Of a stretch of 64,000 bases of DNA, positions 33,984-41,903 are shown piece after piece. The stretch lies in assembly GCA_965246845.1 (NCBI GenBank), contig CBDFFR010000012.1, positions 1,116,001 to 1,180,000 on the forward strand, given 5' to 3'. The stretch is from JBBRMW01 sp965246845. Its GTDB lineage: Bacteria > Chloroflexota > Anaerolineae > Aggregatilineales > UBA2796. The notes beneath the pieces are model-generated. The model was not told the DNA's origin and did no database searches. It saw only the letters and a program-made list of their open reading frames with translations. Positions within the stretch are counted from its first letter, which is position 1. Each line of letters starts with the position of its first letter. The translations under genes were made by a program, and so were the position numbers.

Positions 33984-34041
33984 TGCGATCTTCCTTATTT
34001 GTCGCTGTGTTGGTAAGTATACCCCGACGGGCGATATTGCC

Positions 34042-34050
34042 TGCTATACT
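34042..34050 (+). promoter_or_regulatory. extended -10 promoter of the FtsB-like gene
   Basis: TGCTATACT at 34042-34050 (TGn extension plus TATACT), 33 nt before the TTG start at 34084. Confidence 0.5.
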
Positions 34051-34083
34051 AGGGCGCAGTGTCACTCCGCAGGAGCGGTTTCG

Positions 34084-34515
34084 TTGGCGACAAATTCAGG
34101 TGAACCCCGGCGCTCCTCGCGCCTGCTCTCCAACGCGCAGATTGTCTTCAGCGCGATTATCGCGATTAGCCTGCTGCTCGCGATCAGCTTCAGCGGGCGC
34201 ATCGCGGCGGGTCGCAAAATGGAGACCGAACGCGACAAGTTGGTGGATACGATAGGCACGCTGGGCGCACAGGCGACTGCGCTCAAAGGCGAATATTCGT
34301 ATATCCAGAGCGATCAATTTCTGGATGGCTGGGCGCGCGGCGAAGGCAAGATGATCAAGCCGAATGAAGTGCTGGTTATCCCCGTCCCTGGACGGATCAC
34401 GCCGCAACCGACGCCGACCCCGTTCCGGCTGGACCCGGCTGCACAGCCCGCACCGCCAAATGATACGTGGGCGCTGTGGTGGCAATTATTCTTCGATGGA
34501 CCGCCGCCCGGATAA
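34084..34515 (+). CDS. small septum-formation-initiator (FtsB/DivIC)-like protein
   Basis: A 143-aa bitopic membrane protein. After a basic N-terminus it has one hydrophobic helix (about residues 18-38), then a charged coiled-coil (AAGRKMETERDKLVDTIGTLGAQATALKGEYSYIQSD), then a Pro/Thr-rich tail. This layout is that of FtsB/DivIC division proteins. The start is TTG at 34084 with AGGAG 8 nt upstream, which decides it; the ORF-like extension upstream is antisense to the AAA gene. Confidence 0.6.
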   Translation: MATNSGEPRRSSRLLSNAQIVFSAIIAISLLLAISFSGRIAAGRKMETERDKLVDTIGTLGAQATALKGEYSYIQSDQFLDGWARGEGKMIKPNEVLVIPVPGRITPQPTPTPFRLDPAAQPAPPNDTWALWWQLFFDGPPPG

Positions 34516-34550
34516 ACAAAAATCGCCCGATCCAGCACTGGATCGGGCGA
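34516..34550 (-). terminator. bidirectional-looking terminator, strongest on minus strand
   Basis: A perfect 13-bp stem (TCGCCCGATCCAG/CTGGATCGGGCGA, 34523-34550) with a 2-nt loop, followed on the minus strand by TTTTTGTTTA. It separates the convergent FtsB-like and sugar-binding protein genes. Confidence 0.85.
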
Positions 34551-34575
34551 CGTGATTAGCCTGTCGAGCGAGGAA

Positions 34576-35997
34576 CTACTTCTTCGGTTCCGCGGCGCGG
34601 GCGTCTTCGAGGTTCTTGTTGGCGAGGTTGTTCAGGGTCGTCAACGTGGTCTTCACATCTGCGCCATCGAGGATGTTGGTGAACGCCTTCGACGCTTCAC
34701 CGCGAATCGCCTGATAGACGGAGACTGCCGGCTCTTCCTTGCTGTTCACGAGCAGGTCATAGCCAGTCTTGTACGGAGGGAACGCGGTGAACACATCGGT
34801 CAGCGCGGCGGCAGCGGAACGACGAACCGGGAAGTAGTTCGTTGCCTTCGCCCAGATCGCCTGCGGTTCGGCTTCGCTGAACCAGCGCAGGAACAGCCAT
34901 GCGCCGAGGATTTGCGCAGGGGACTTCTTGAGCGCGATGACGGAATTGCTCGCGCCGTAGACGTTCACGGTCGGCTTGTCGGTATAACCGGGGACAGCAG
35001 CGACATCGAACTTGAATTGCTTGGGAGCCTTCTTGATCGCATCCTGGATGAAGGGGATGCCGGAGGTCGAACCCGTATAGAACAGCGAGTCACCATTCGC
35101 GAAGGAGGCCTGGTCGCTGCGCGCCGCCGGGTCTACCGTCTTGATGATGCAGCCCTTCTTGAGCAGGTCCTGAATGGCCTGCGGGAGGACCGCAGCCGCT
35201 GCGCTATCGTAGGTGAACTTATCGCCCTTGAGGTCGAAGATGTCACCACCCGCCGCGAACGCACCCGCCGCGATGAACGAGGCGTCGGTACGAATCTGGT
35301 AGCCATCCTTGCCGAGCTTCTGGTCCTTGAACTTGCAGACCTGCTCGCCGAACTCCGCCCACGACTTCGGGGGAGCCTTGTAACCGAGCGCGGCCAGCGC
35401 GTCGGCATTGTAATACAGCACTTCCGCCGAGCGGTAGGTCGAGTAGCCGAGGCGCTGGTTGCCGCGATCTACGCGAATATCCGAAGCGAAGAAATTGGTG
35501 AACATATCGGTCGTGAAATCCGAACCGATACCGACGACCGCATCATTGACGTAGGCGTTCAGGTCTACAAGCGCCTTGTTGTCCTGATAGGCGGCGGCCT
35601 GGTTGCCATAGGCGACGACGATTTCCGGCAGGTCGCCGGTGCTGATCCCGGCCTGCATCGCCTTGTACGCATCATCATAGCTGTTCTTGGAGACAGCTTC
35701 GACGGTGACGCCGAATTTCGCGCCGACTTCGGTATTGAACTTCGTCACCAAATCCTTGACGACCTGTTCACGCGCGCCCGTGTGCTGGTGCCACCAGACG
35801 ACCTTTGTACCCTTGAGGTCAACGCCCTTGCCCACGCCATCGGTGGCGGGCAGCTTGAGGTCGGCGGTCTTAACATAGGTGCTGCTGCTGGCCTGCACAG
35901 TGGCAGTCTGCGCAAGCGACGGGGCGGCACTGCCGAGGGTCGCCAGCAAGAGGGCAACCGCGATCAGCAGGCTTGTAACTTTCACAAATTTCGACAT
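34576..35997 (-). CDS. extracellular sugar-binding protein (ABC substrate-binding, family 1)
   Basis: A 473-aa exported protein. The signal peptide is MSKFVKVTSLLIAVALLLATLGS, cleaved near SLAQ. The mature part fits family 1 binding proteins: GTKVVWWHQHTGAREQVVKDLVTKFN, GDLPEIVVAYGNQAAAYQDN, NADALAALGYKAPPKSWAEF and ALKKSPAQILGAWLFLRWF. The ATG at 35997 has AGGAG 9 nt upstream; the longer frame to 36159 is rejected. No permease or ATPase gene is next to it, so its transporter partners are elsewhere. It ends at a strong terminator. Confidence 0.88.
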   Translation of the reverse strand: MSKFVKVTSLLIAVALLLATLGSAAPSLAQTATVQASSSTYVKTADLKLPATDGVGKGVDLKGTKVVWWHQHTGAREQVVKDLVTKFNTEVGAKFGVTVEAVSKNSYDDAYKAMQAGISTGDLPEIVVAYGNQAAAYQDNKALVDLNAYVNDAVVGIGSDFTTDMFTNFFASDIRVDRGNQRLGYSTYRSAEVLYYNADALAALGYKAPPKSWAEFGEQVCKFKDQKLGKDGYQIRTDASFIAAGAFAAGGDIFDLKGDKFTYDSAAAAVLPQAIQDLLKKGCIIKTVDPAARSDQASFANGDSLFYTGSTSGIPFIQDAIKKAPKQFKFDVAAVPGYTDKPTVNVYGASNSVIALKKSPAQILGAWLFLRWFSEAEPQAIWAKATNYFPVRRSAAAALTDVFTAFPPYKTGYDLLVNSKEEPAVSVYQAIRGEASKAFTNILDGADVKTTLTTLNNLANKNLEDARAAEPKK

Positions 35998-36251
35998 TCT
36001 CACATCTCCTGAAATATCGATACACCAGATTAATAACGAACAATTGTTAAGAAACGTTGATCTTCTGTGAAAGTTTTGCCGATTCAGGTGGAAATTCAGC
36101 ATGGCAATTTTGCGTTTCGATGGCGATGGAGCAGGACAATCAATGAGAAGGGCAGACACATTGAGCCATCCATGCGTAGCCCGCCACTACAAAATCCGCA
36201 ATGTGCAGACCTGCAAGGATGAAGCGATCCGTCTGCGCATAGCCCGGATGT

Positions 36252-36279
36252 GTAGGGCGGACCTGTGTGTCAGTCCTAC
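36252..36279. repeat. intergenic hairpin repeat, copy 2 (decayed)
   Basis: GTAGGGCGGACC at one end and a mutated TCAGTCCTAC at the other; the arms no longer pair completely. Clearly related to copies 1 and 6. Confidence 0.5.
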
Positions 36280-36329
36280 TTTTCTCACGCTCCACTTTCG
36301 AGTGTTTCCCCATTACCGGAACACACCGT

Positions 36330-36359
36330 TTGGCAGGTACAGCCCCGCACAGGTATACT
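36330..36359 (+). promoter_or_regulatory. candidate promoter of the GT2-GT39 pair
   Basis: TTGGCA at 36330-36335 and TATACT at 36354-36359 with an 18-nt spacer, 37 nt before the TTG start at 36397. Confidence 0.5.
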
Positions 36360-36396
36360 AGAGCGCGTTTGCTCAACGTCACCCCGGAGTCCGGCT

Positions 36397-37083
36397 TTGC
36401 TCAAATTATCGGTGATCATCCCCTGCTTCAATGAAAAGACGACAATCGAAGAGATCGTGGAAGCCGTCAAAAACACGGGCATCGTTCACGAAATTCTGAT
36501 TGTCGATGATGGTTCGGTCGATGGCACGCGCGATATTCTGCCCAAATGGGACGGCGATTCGATGGTGCGTGTGATTTACCACGAAAAGAATCAGGGCAAG
36601 GGTGCGGCGGTGCGGACCGGGTTCAAGGCGGCCACAGGCGAAGTCCTGCTCATTCAGGATGCCGACCTCGAATATGACCCTCGCGAATACCCCTCGCTGA
36701 TGAAGCCCATCGAAGAAGGTAAGGCGAAAGTCGTCTACGGTTCGCGCTTCCTCGGTGGACCGCGCAAGACGATGTATTTCTGGAACATGATCGCCAATAA
36801 AATCCTGACGATCACGACCAACGTTCTCTACAATTCAATTCTGAGCGACATGGAGACGTGCTACAAAGTGTTCCGCGTAGAGGTCGTGCGCGACCTGCCA
36901 TTGCGTTCGCGGCGCTTCGAGTTCGAGCCGGAAATCACCGCGAAGGTCCTCAAGCGGCGCTATCGTATCTATGAAGTGCCGATTTCCTACAACGGGCGCG
37001 AGTGGAATGAAGGCAAAAAGATTAAGTGGACCGACGCGCCAATCGCGGCATGGACGCTCTTCCGCTACCGCTTTACGGATTGA
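36397..37083 (+). CDS. glycosyltransferase family 2, dolichol-P-mannose-synthase-like
   Basis: A 228-aa GT2 enzyme: LSVIIPCFNEKTTIEEIV, ILIVDDGSVDGTRDIL, NQGKGAAVRTGFKAATGEVLLIQDADLEYDP, GSRFLGGPRK and RRYRIYEVPISYNGREWNEGKKI. It likely transfers a sugar from a nucleotide donor to a polyprenyl phosphate, feeding the GT39 enzyme encoded next. TTG at 36397 has GGAG 7 nt upstream, so it is preferred to the open frame beginning at 36265, which reads through the promoter region. Confidence 0.85.
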   Translation: MLKLSVIIPCFNEKTTIEEIVEAVKNTGIVHEILIVDDGSVDGTRDILPKWDGDSMVRVIYHEKNQGKGAAVRTGFKAATGEVLLIQDADLEYDPREYPSLMKPIEEGKAKVVYGSRFLGGPRKTMYFWNMIANKILTITTNVLYNSILSDMETCYKVFRVEVVRDLPLRSRRFEFEPEITAKVLKRRYRIYEVPISYNGREWNEGKKIKWTDAPIAAWTLFRYRFTD

Positions 37084-38432
37084 AGCGCGCGGTCACAAGA
37101 CGGTCGCTGCTGCTTGCACTGATCCTGATCGTCGCGGCGTTGTGCCGCATTCCCGGCCTTGCCGCCGATGTGCGCTTCCACCCCGATGAAGCGCTTTACG
37201 CGAACTTCGCGCGCGAGATGCTTCACACGAATGACTTTTTGCTGATCGGACGTGCGCTCGATAAGCCACCGCTGCATTTTTTCGCGATGGCGGGTGCGTT
37301 CGCGGCGTTCGGCCAATCAGAGTTCACGGCGCGGCTGCCCGCTTGCTTTGCCAGCCTGATCAGTATTGCCGCACTATATGCTATCGGAAGACGGTTATAT
37401 GGCCCGCGCGTTGCCTTAATTGCGGCGCTGTTGCTTGCAGCTTCGCCCTTCGAGCGCGCCTTCGCAGCGACCGCGTTCACCGATCCGCTGCTGACGATGT
37501 TCATCATGCTTGCGCTGCTAGCGGGGGTACGCGGACGGTGGGGTGCGGCGGGCTTGCTCTGCGCGGCGGCATTTGCGACCAAGCCGAGCGCGTTGGGCTG
37601 GCTGCCTTTGGTGCTGCTTATTGGCTGGACGGCGCAGGGCAGCGCGCGCGGCATGGGGCGCTGGTTGCTCGCTGCGGCGGCTGGGCTTGCGCTGCTCGTA
37701 GCGTGGAGCGTGGCGCGCGATACGCACCCGGATTTTTGGGCGCTCAACGGCATGAACAACACGCCCGACCGCCTGATCCGCTCTGACGAGGTGATCCCAC
37801 GCGCGGCGTATTGGCTCGGCGTCGTGTGGGCAGCCTGTCCGCTGGCGGTTGCGGCGTGGGCGGTCCCGCTGCTGCGTACGTTGCGCACAGTGGACCGTAT
37901 CACTGCCGGGTATGCGGTCGCAGTGATCGGAGCCTACTGGCTGATCGCGTTCAACACCTATGATCGTTATTTGCTACCGCTTGCGCCACTGTTGGTGCTG
38001 CTCTGCGCGCGGCTGGTTATCGCTGCTTGCGATTTCATGCCACGACGTTCACGCGCCCCGGCGATATTGGTTGCAAGCGCGGCGTTTATCTTATGGACGC
38101 TCGTGCCGCTACCTGTCACAAATGCGTTACAAGTCGGAATTGACGACTTTGCGCGCGACCTGAATGCGCTCCCGGCGGGGACGGTCGTTTATGAACACTG
38201 GCTCGGTTGGGAACTCGGCTGGTATCTCGGCTCCGCGCCCGCCGTGCGTCTGGTCTGGCTGCCCTCGGTCGCGGACTTGATCAAAGAGGCGCAACGCAGC
38301 CCCGTTTATATGATCGGACCGCAGGACGACCTCGCGCCCTGGCTCGATGAACTGCATACGCGCGGCCTCGTCGCACGCGCAATCAGCGCGCGACAACACT
38401 TCATACTGGTGCAGGTTGCGCAACCCTTTTGA
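37080..38432 (+). CDS. glycosyltransferase family 39-like membrane protein
   Basis: A 450-aa integral membrane protein with about ten hydrophobic segments and the N-terminal loop motif FHPDEALYANFAREML typical of PMT/ArnT-like enzymes, where the DE pair is catalytic. It would use a polyprenyl-phosphate sugar to modify a protein or lipid outside the membrane. Its TTG start at 37080 overlaps the GT2 stop (TTGA), linking the two steps. The ending FILVQVAQPF is cytosolic or periplasmic; topology not resolved. Confidence 0.8.
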   Translation: MKRAVTRRSLLLALILIVAALCRIPGLAADVRFHPDEALYANFAREMLHTNDFLLIGRALDKPPLHFFAMAGAFAAFGQSEFTARLPACFASLISIAALYAIGRRLYGPRVALIAALLLAASPFERAFAATAFTDPLLTMFIMLALLAGVRGRWGAAGLLCAAAFATKPSALGWLPLVLLIGWTAQGSARGMGRWLLAAAAGLALLVAWSVARDTHPDFWALNGMNNTPDRLIRSDEVIPRAAYWLGVVWAACPLAVAAWAVPLLRTLRTVDRITAGYAVAVIGAYWLIAFNTYDRYLLPLAPLLVLLCARLVIAACDFMPRRSRAPAILVASAAFILWTLVPLPVTNALQVGIDDFARDLNALPAGTVVYEHWLGWELGWYLGSAPAVRLVWLPSVADLIKEAQRSPVYMIGPQDDLAPWLDELHTRGLVARAISARQHFILVQVAQPF

Positions 38433-38517
38433 TACAATTGCCGTAATGTGTGTTGGACACGGATGTGACAACCGTGAGGAGATGCGAATGGAAATTGCAC
38501 AGGGAGGATGCTTCGAG

Positions 38518-40647
38518 ATGATTAGACGGCTGTTCTTTTCAATTGCACTGGTGGCGCTAATCGCCGCCGGGATTGGGTACACCCCCACGCCGGCACGCGC
38601 CGCCGTGACATCGCTCGCCGATTATTTGCCGTCCAATACGGCGGTCTATGCCGACCTGACGACGCCGGATGTCAAAACGACGGTGAACGGGATCGCGGCG
38701 CTGCTCGCGCGGCTCGGCGTGCCTGTGCCATCGGGTAACGTTTTTCCGCTGATCGATCTTGGCCTGACGCAGGTTCTCAAGCGCAGCGTTACCTTCGACA
38801 AGGACATCGCACCATGGCTTGGTACGAATGCGGCAGTTGGCCTGATCATCAGCGATGACCTGCTCAATCAGCCGATGGACACGCGGACCAATATGCCGCG
38901 CACCCTGCAAGGGCTGGCCGTAATCGGCATCAAGGATCGCGCCGCCGCAACCGCCTTCCTCGAAGCAATTTTCAAGGACATCGAAGCGCAGGGCTTGACC
39001 TTCGCGCAAAACGCGACGACCTTCCGCGGCGTGGACGCGATTTCATACAGCAATGCCATTTTGGGCTTGCAGATCGTCCTCACGGCAGATGCGATCATCA
39101 TCCCGATCAACGGGCTGGATATTTCGACGCTCGGCGCAACGACCCTCAGCAGCGATGCGAAGTTCCAGAAGACACTTGCCCTGCTGCCCGCCGGACAGAC
39201 GGCGCGTGTGTGGATTGGAAACCGTCTGCTCCGCTATTACGCGAATGTCACCTTTGCCGGGATTCAGGCTGCCAATTCACTCTATGGTACGCCAACCGCC
39301 ATTGCGCCGATGGTTTCTACCGCGCCGGCTGCCTATCTGCCGGGCGTGAGCGACTCCGCGAAAGTCGCAGCGCAAGCGACCACCGCCGCCACCCGCGCCG
39401 CGACCGTTAGAGCGACCACCGTCGCTACCACGCGCGCAACCCTCGCTGCAACGACCGCCCCAACCACAGTTGCAACAACGGCGGCAACTGCTGCCGCAAC
39501 GACTGCCGCAACATTGGCAGCAACCCGCGCCGCGACGCTTGCAGCAACCAGCACTGCGACCGCAGCCGTGACGAGCGCGGCTACCGCAACGGCTGCTGCG
39601 ACTCGCGCGGCCACGCTTGCGGTAACGCCCGCCGCAACCGGGACACCGACTATCGAGCAATCGATGCAGATGCTCCAGCAGGCTTTTGAGATTTATGATG
39701 GCATCGTAATTGGTCTGCGCGGACAGGGCAAGGTCCTCGCCATCGATTACGGCACATCGATCAACCTCGAGGCCGCGCAGAAGCTATCGACGCAGATGGG
39801 CTATAGCGTTAATCTGGCGACGATGTACGCGAAGCAAAAGCCACTCACGCTTAAGCTGTTCGATCAGCTTCCGAACGACGCATTGGCCGTCATCTATGGT
39901 ACGGACCTCGCGGCGTTCTATCGCGCGCTCAAGACGCAAGCGCTGGCACTCGATACGATGAATCTCAGCGGCAGCGCGGGACTCAATCCCGGTCAGGCCG
40001 CCGCGTTCTTCACGGAGATCGAATCGGGCTTGAAGGAAAATCTGGAACTCGACATCAACGAAGACATCCTGAGCTGGCTCGGCGGCGATTTCGCGGCCTA
40101 TATGGTCTTCAATCCGCGCAGCGATTTGGCAGCGGCCAGCCGCGGCCAGTGGCCGTTCGACCATGTACTGCTCGTTGATTCGAGCGATGCGCCTAGATCG
40201 ACGGCGTTCATCGCCAAGCTGAACAGCGCGTCGTCGGCTTTCGGCAACAAGCCGACCCGCCTCAGCCCCGGCTCGTTCCTGTTCCAGACGGAAAACTCGT
40301 TCCGCATTGGCCTCGCGCAGGTCGACAACACCTTTGTCCTCTCGACGGGTTCCGCGCTCGCGAGCGCAACGGACGCGATCAACGGTAACTTCGGTCAAGG
40401 ACGCACAACAGCCGCTTGGACGAATGCGAAGGCGGTCATCCCGGCGGATGCCTCGCAGGTGCTGTATCTCGACATCACCCGTATCGCCGCAGTCGTCAAC
40501 CAGCAAATCGCATTCGGAGACATCACGCTCTCCGCGAGCGACCGCCAAGCGCTCCGCGCCATTGATCAGTTCGAGAGCGCGTTGATCTATAGCGCCGTCA
40601 AGGGACCCGGTGAAATGACCGGAACCGCCGCCTTGATCCTCAAGTAA
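38518..40647 (+). CDS. DUF3352 family secreted protein with Ala/Thr linker
   Basis: A 709-aa exported protein. Signal peptide MIRRLFFSIALVALIAAGIGY. The mature N-terminal part matches DUF3352 (LADYLPSNTAVYADLTTPDVKTTVNG, RSVTFDKDIAPWLGTNAAVGL, QGLAVIGIKDRAAATAFLEAI). The domain is interrupted at about residues 280-380 by an Ala/Thr low-complexity linker (repeats like ATRAAT, ATTAAT) and resumes (DALAVIYGTDLAAFYRAL, EDILSWLGGDFAAYMVF). Function unknown. GGAGG lies 10 nt before 38518; another ATG at 38488 with GAGGAG is a real alternative. Confidence 0.75.
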   Translation: MIRRLFFSIALVALIAAGIGYTPTPARAAVTSLADYLPSNTAVYADLTTPDVKTTVNGIAALLARLGVPVPSGNVFPLIDLGLTQVLKRSVTFDKDIAPWLGTNAAVGLIISDDLLNQPMDTRTNMPRTLQGLAVIGIKDRAAATAFLEAIFKDIEAQGLTFAQNATTFRGVDAISYSNAILGLQIVLTADAIIIPINGLDISTLGATTLSSDAKFQKTLALLPAGQTARVWIGNRLLRYYANVTFAGIQAANSLYGTPTAIAPMVSTAPAAYLPGVSDSAKVAAQATTAATRAATVRATTVATTRATLAATTAPTTVATTAATAAATTAATLAATRAATLAATSTATAAVTSAATATAAATRAATLAVTPAATGTPTIEQSMQMLQQAFEIYDGIVIGLRGQGKVLAIDYGTSINLEAAQKLSTQMGYSVNLATMYAKQKPLTLKLFDQLPNDALAVIYGTDLAAFYRALKTQALALDTMNLSGSAGLNPGQAAAFFTEIESGLKENLELDINEDILSWLGGDFAAYMVFNPRSDLAAASRGQWPFDHVLLVDSSDAPRSTAFIAKLNSASSAFGNKPTRLSPGSFLFQTENSFRIGLAQVDNTFVLSTGSALASATDAINGNFGQGRTTAAWTNAKAVIPADASQVLYLDITRIAAVVNQQIAFGDITLSASDRQALRAIDQFESALIYSAVKGPGEMTGTAALILK

Positions 40648-40709
40648 TACCGAATCTGCTACTGTGGGAGGTTGGATAAATCCGACCTCTACGGTAATGC
40701 AAAACTTCA

Positions 40710-40746
40710 CGCCGGGGTGTTCAATCGAACGCTCCGGCGTCTTTTT
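40710..40746 (+). terminator. rho-independent terminator
   Basis: CGCCGG/CCGGCG outer arms with inner GTTC/GAAC pairing (40710-40739), followed by TCTTTTT. A second 9-bp hairpin lies just upstream at 40669-40688. Ends the DUF3352 gene. Confidence 0.8.
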
Positions 40747-40776
40747 GGTCATAAATCCAAAACTGTGATGAAACTG

Positions 40777-41634
40777 TTATACGTCGAAAGCGCGGTTGAG
40801 CGCGTCTTTCATGATCTGTTCGGGCGCATCGAACCCGGTCCACATTTTGAAGCCGATTGCACCCTGATACACCAGCATCGAGAGGCCGTCAAGCGTGCGT
40901 AGACCACGCGCCCGTGCCTTCGCGAGGAATGGCGTCTGCGGCGGGTTGGGGATCACGTCGCAAACCAGCGCGTTCGCTTGCAGGGCGTCGATATTCACAT
41001 CAGGAATCGCATCGACATCGGGAAACAGCCCAATCGAGGTGGCGTTGACCAGAATGTCAGCATCAGCGGGGATGTGCTGCGTGCTGTTCCAATGTACGAA
41101 GCGCGCATCGCATCCCGTCCGGCTGCGTATATCCGCGACCATCGCTTCACCGCGTTCAACGGTGCGATTCAGGACAAGGATGCTCTGCGCACCAGCCAGC
41201 GCGAGTTCCACACAGATCGCGCGCGACGCTCCACCCGCGCCGAGGACGACGATGCGCTTGCCCTTCGGATCAATCTGCCCATCTTCACGCACGCCACGCA
41301 AGAAACCCTTGCCATCCGTGTTTTCACCGATGTAGCGGGCTCCTTCACGGCGTACCGTATTGACCGCGCCGATCATCTGCGCATCAGGTGCTACCGCATC
41401 GAGATATTTCAGGACCTCGACTTTGTGCGGGATCGTCAGGTTGATCCCTTGAAAATCCATCGCACGCAGCCCGCTCATCGCTGCCGCAAGCGCGGCGGGC
41501 TGCACCTCCAGGGTCAAATAGCGCCAGTTCAGGCCGAGCGCCGCAAACGCTGCGTCCTGCATCACGCCTGTCGGGTTTTCCGCGACCGGAAAGCCAAACA
41601 CGCCAACGAGTTCTGCCTTGTAATTAACCGCCAT
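40777..41634 (-). CDS. aroE: shikimate dehydrogenase, divergent substrate loop
   Basis: A 285-aa NADP-dependent enzyme of the shikimate pathway. The catalytic Lys71 is in NLTIPHK, Asp107 in GENTDGKGFL, and the dinucleotide site is VVLGAGGASRAI, with NRT for NADP phosphate. The usual N-terminal shikimate-binding SxS loop is replaced by FPVAENPTGVMQ (residues 15-25). The substrate could therefore be shikimate, quinate or a relative. It stands alone, convergent with the DUF3352 gene. Confidence 0.8.
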   Translation of the reverse strand: MAVNYKAELVGVFGFPVAENPTGVMQDAAFAALGLNWRYLTLEVQPAALAAAMSGLRAMDFQGINLTIPHKVEVLKYLDAVAPDAQMIGAVNTVRREGARYIGENTDGKGFLRGVREDGQIDPKGKRIVVLGAGGASRAICVELALAGAQSILVLNRTVERGEAMVADIRSRTGCDARFVHWNSTQHIPADADILVNATSIGLFPDVDAIPDVNIDALQANALVCDVIPNPPQTPFLAKARARGLRTLDGLSMLVYQGAIGFKMWTGFDAPEQIMKDALNRAFDV

Positions 41635-41903
41635 TGACCGTGTTTCCTCACTATCGTTATCAATCTCTGAACAGTGTGCCGGAAAATGCGGCTTTTTGAA
41701 AGTTGAAGAATACGTGTTAAAGGGTTAAATTCAGAATCGTTTGCTGTGGGGTATCGAATGCCCCACGACACTTTTTCGGACTCGTCTCCGACATAATTAC
41801 ATCCATTCACCAATCATTTTGCCAAAGGGGGGATTCAGCATCACACGCTCGCGCCGCCGCATCCTGTCATTTTCGCCGCAAATTCAAGGAGTTCGATAAG
41901 CTC

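Larger units (their letters stand above)
35998..36396. other. divergent intergenic region with operator-like palindrome
   Basis: About 400 nt between the divergent binding-protein and glycosyltransferase genes. It contains a perfect 10-bp palindrome AACAATTGTT (36039-36048) 42-51 nt upstream of the binding-protein ATG, a decayed repeat copy (36252-36279) and the promoter at 36330-36359. No gene is supported. Confidence 0.5.

Noticed and set aside
33334..34083. Upstream extension of the FtsB-like reading frame
   Set aside because: Antisense to the AAA ATPase gene; the TTG at 34084 has a good ribosome site and promoter.
34552..36012. Plus-strand 486-codon open frame
   Set aside because: Antisense to the sugar-binding protein gene; residues lack any family pattern and are Arg/Asp-rich as expected of G+C-rich shadows.
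36039..36048. AACAATTGTT palindrome as a LacI-type operator
   Set aside because: Only 10 bp and self-complementary by composition; it lacks the central CG typical of LacI-family sites, so it is mentioned only in the intergenic entry.
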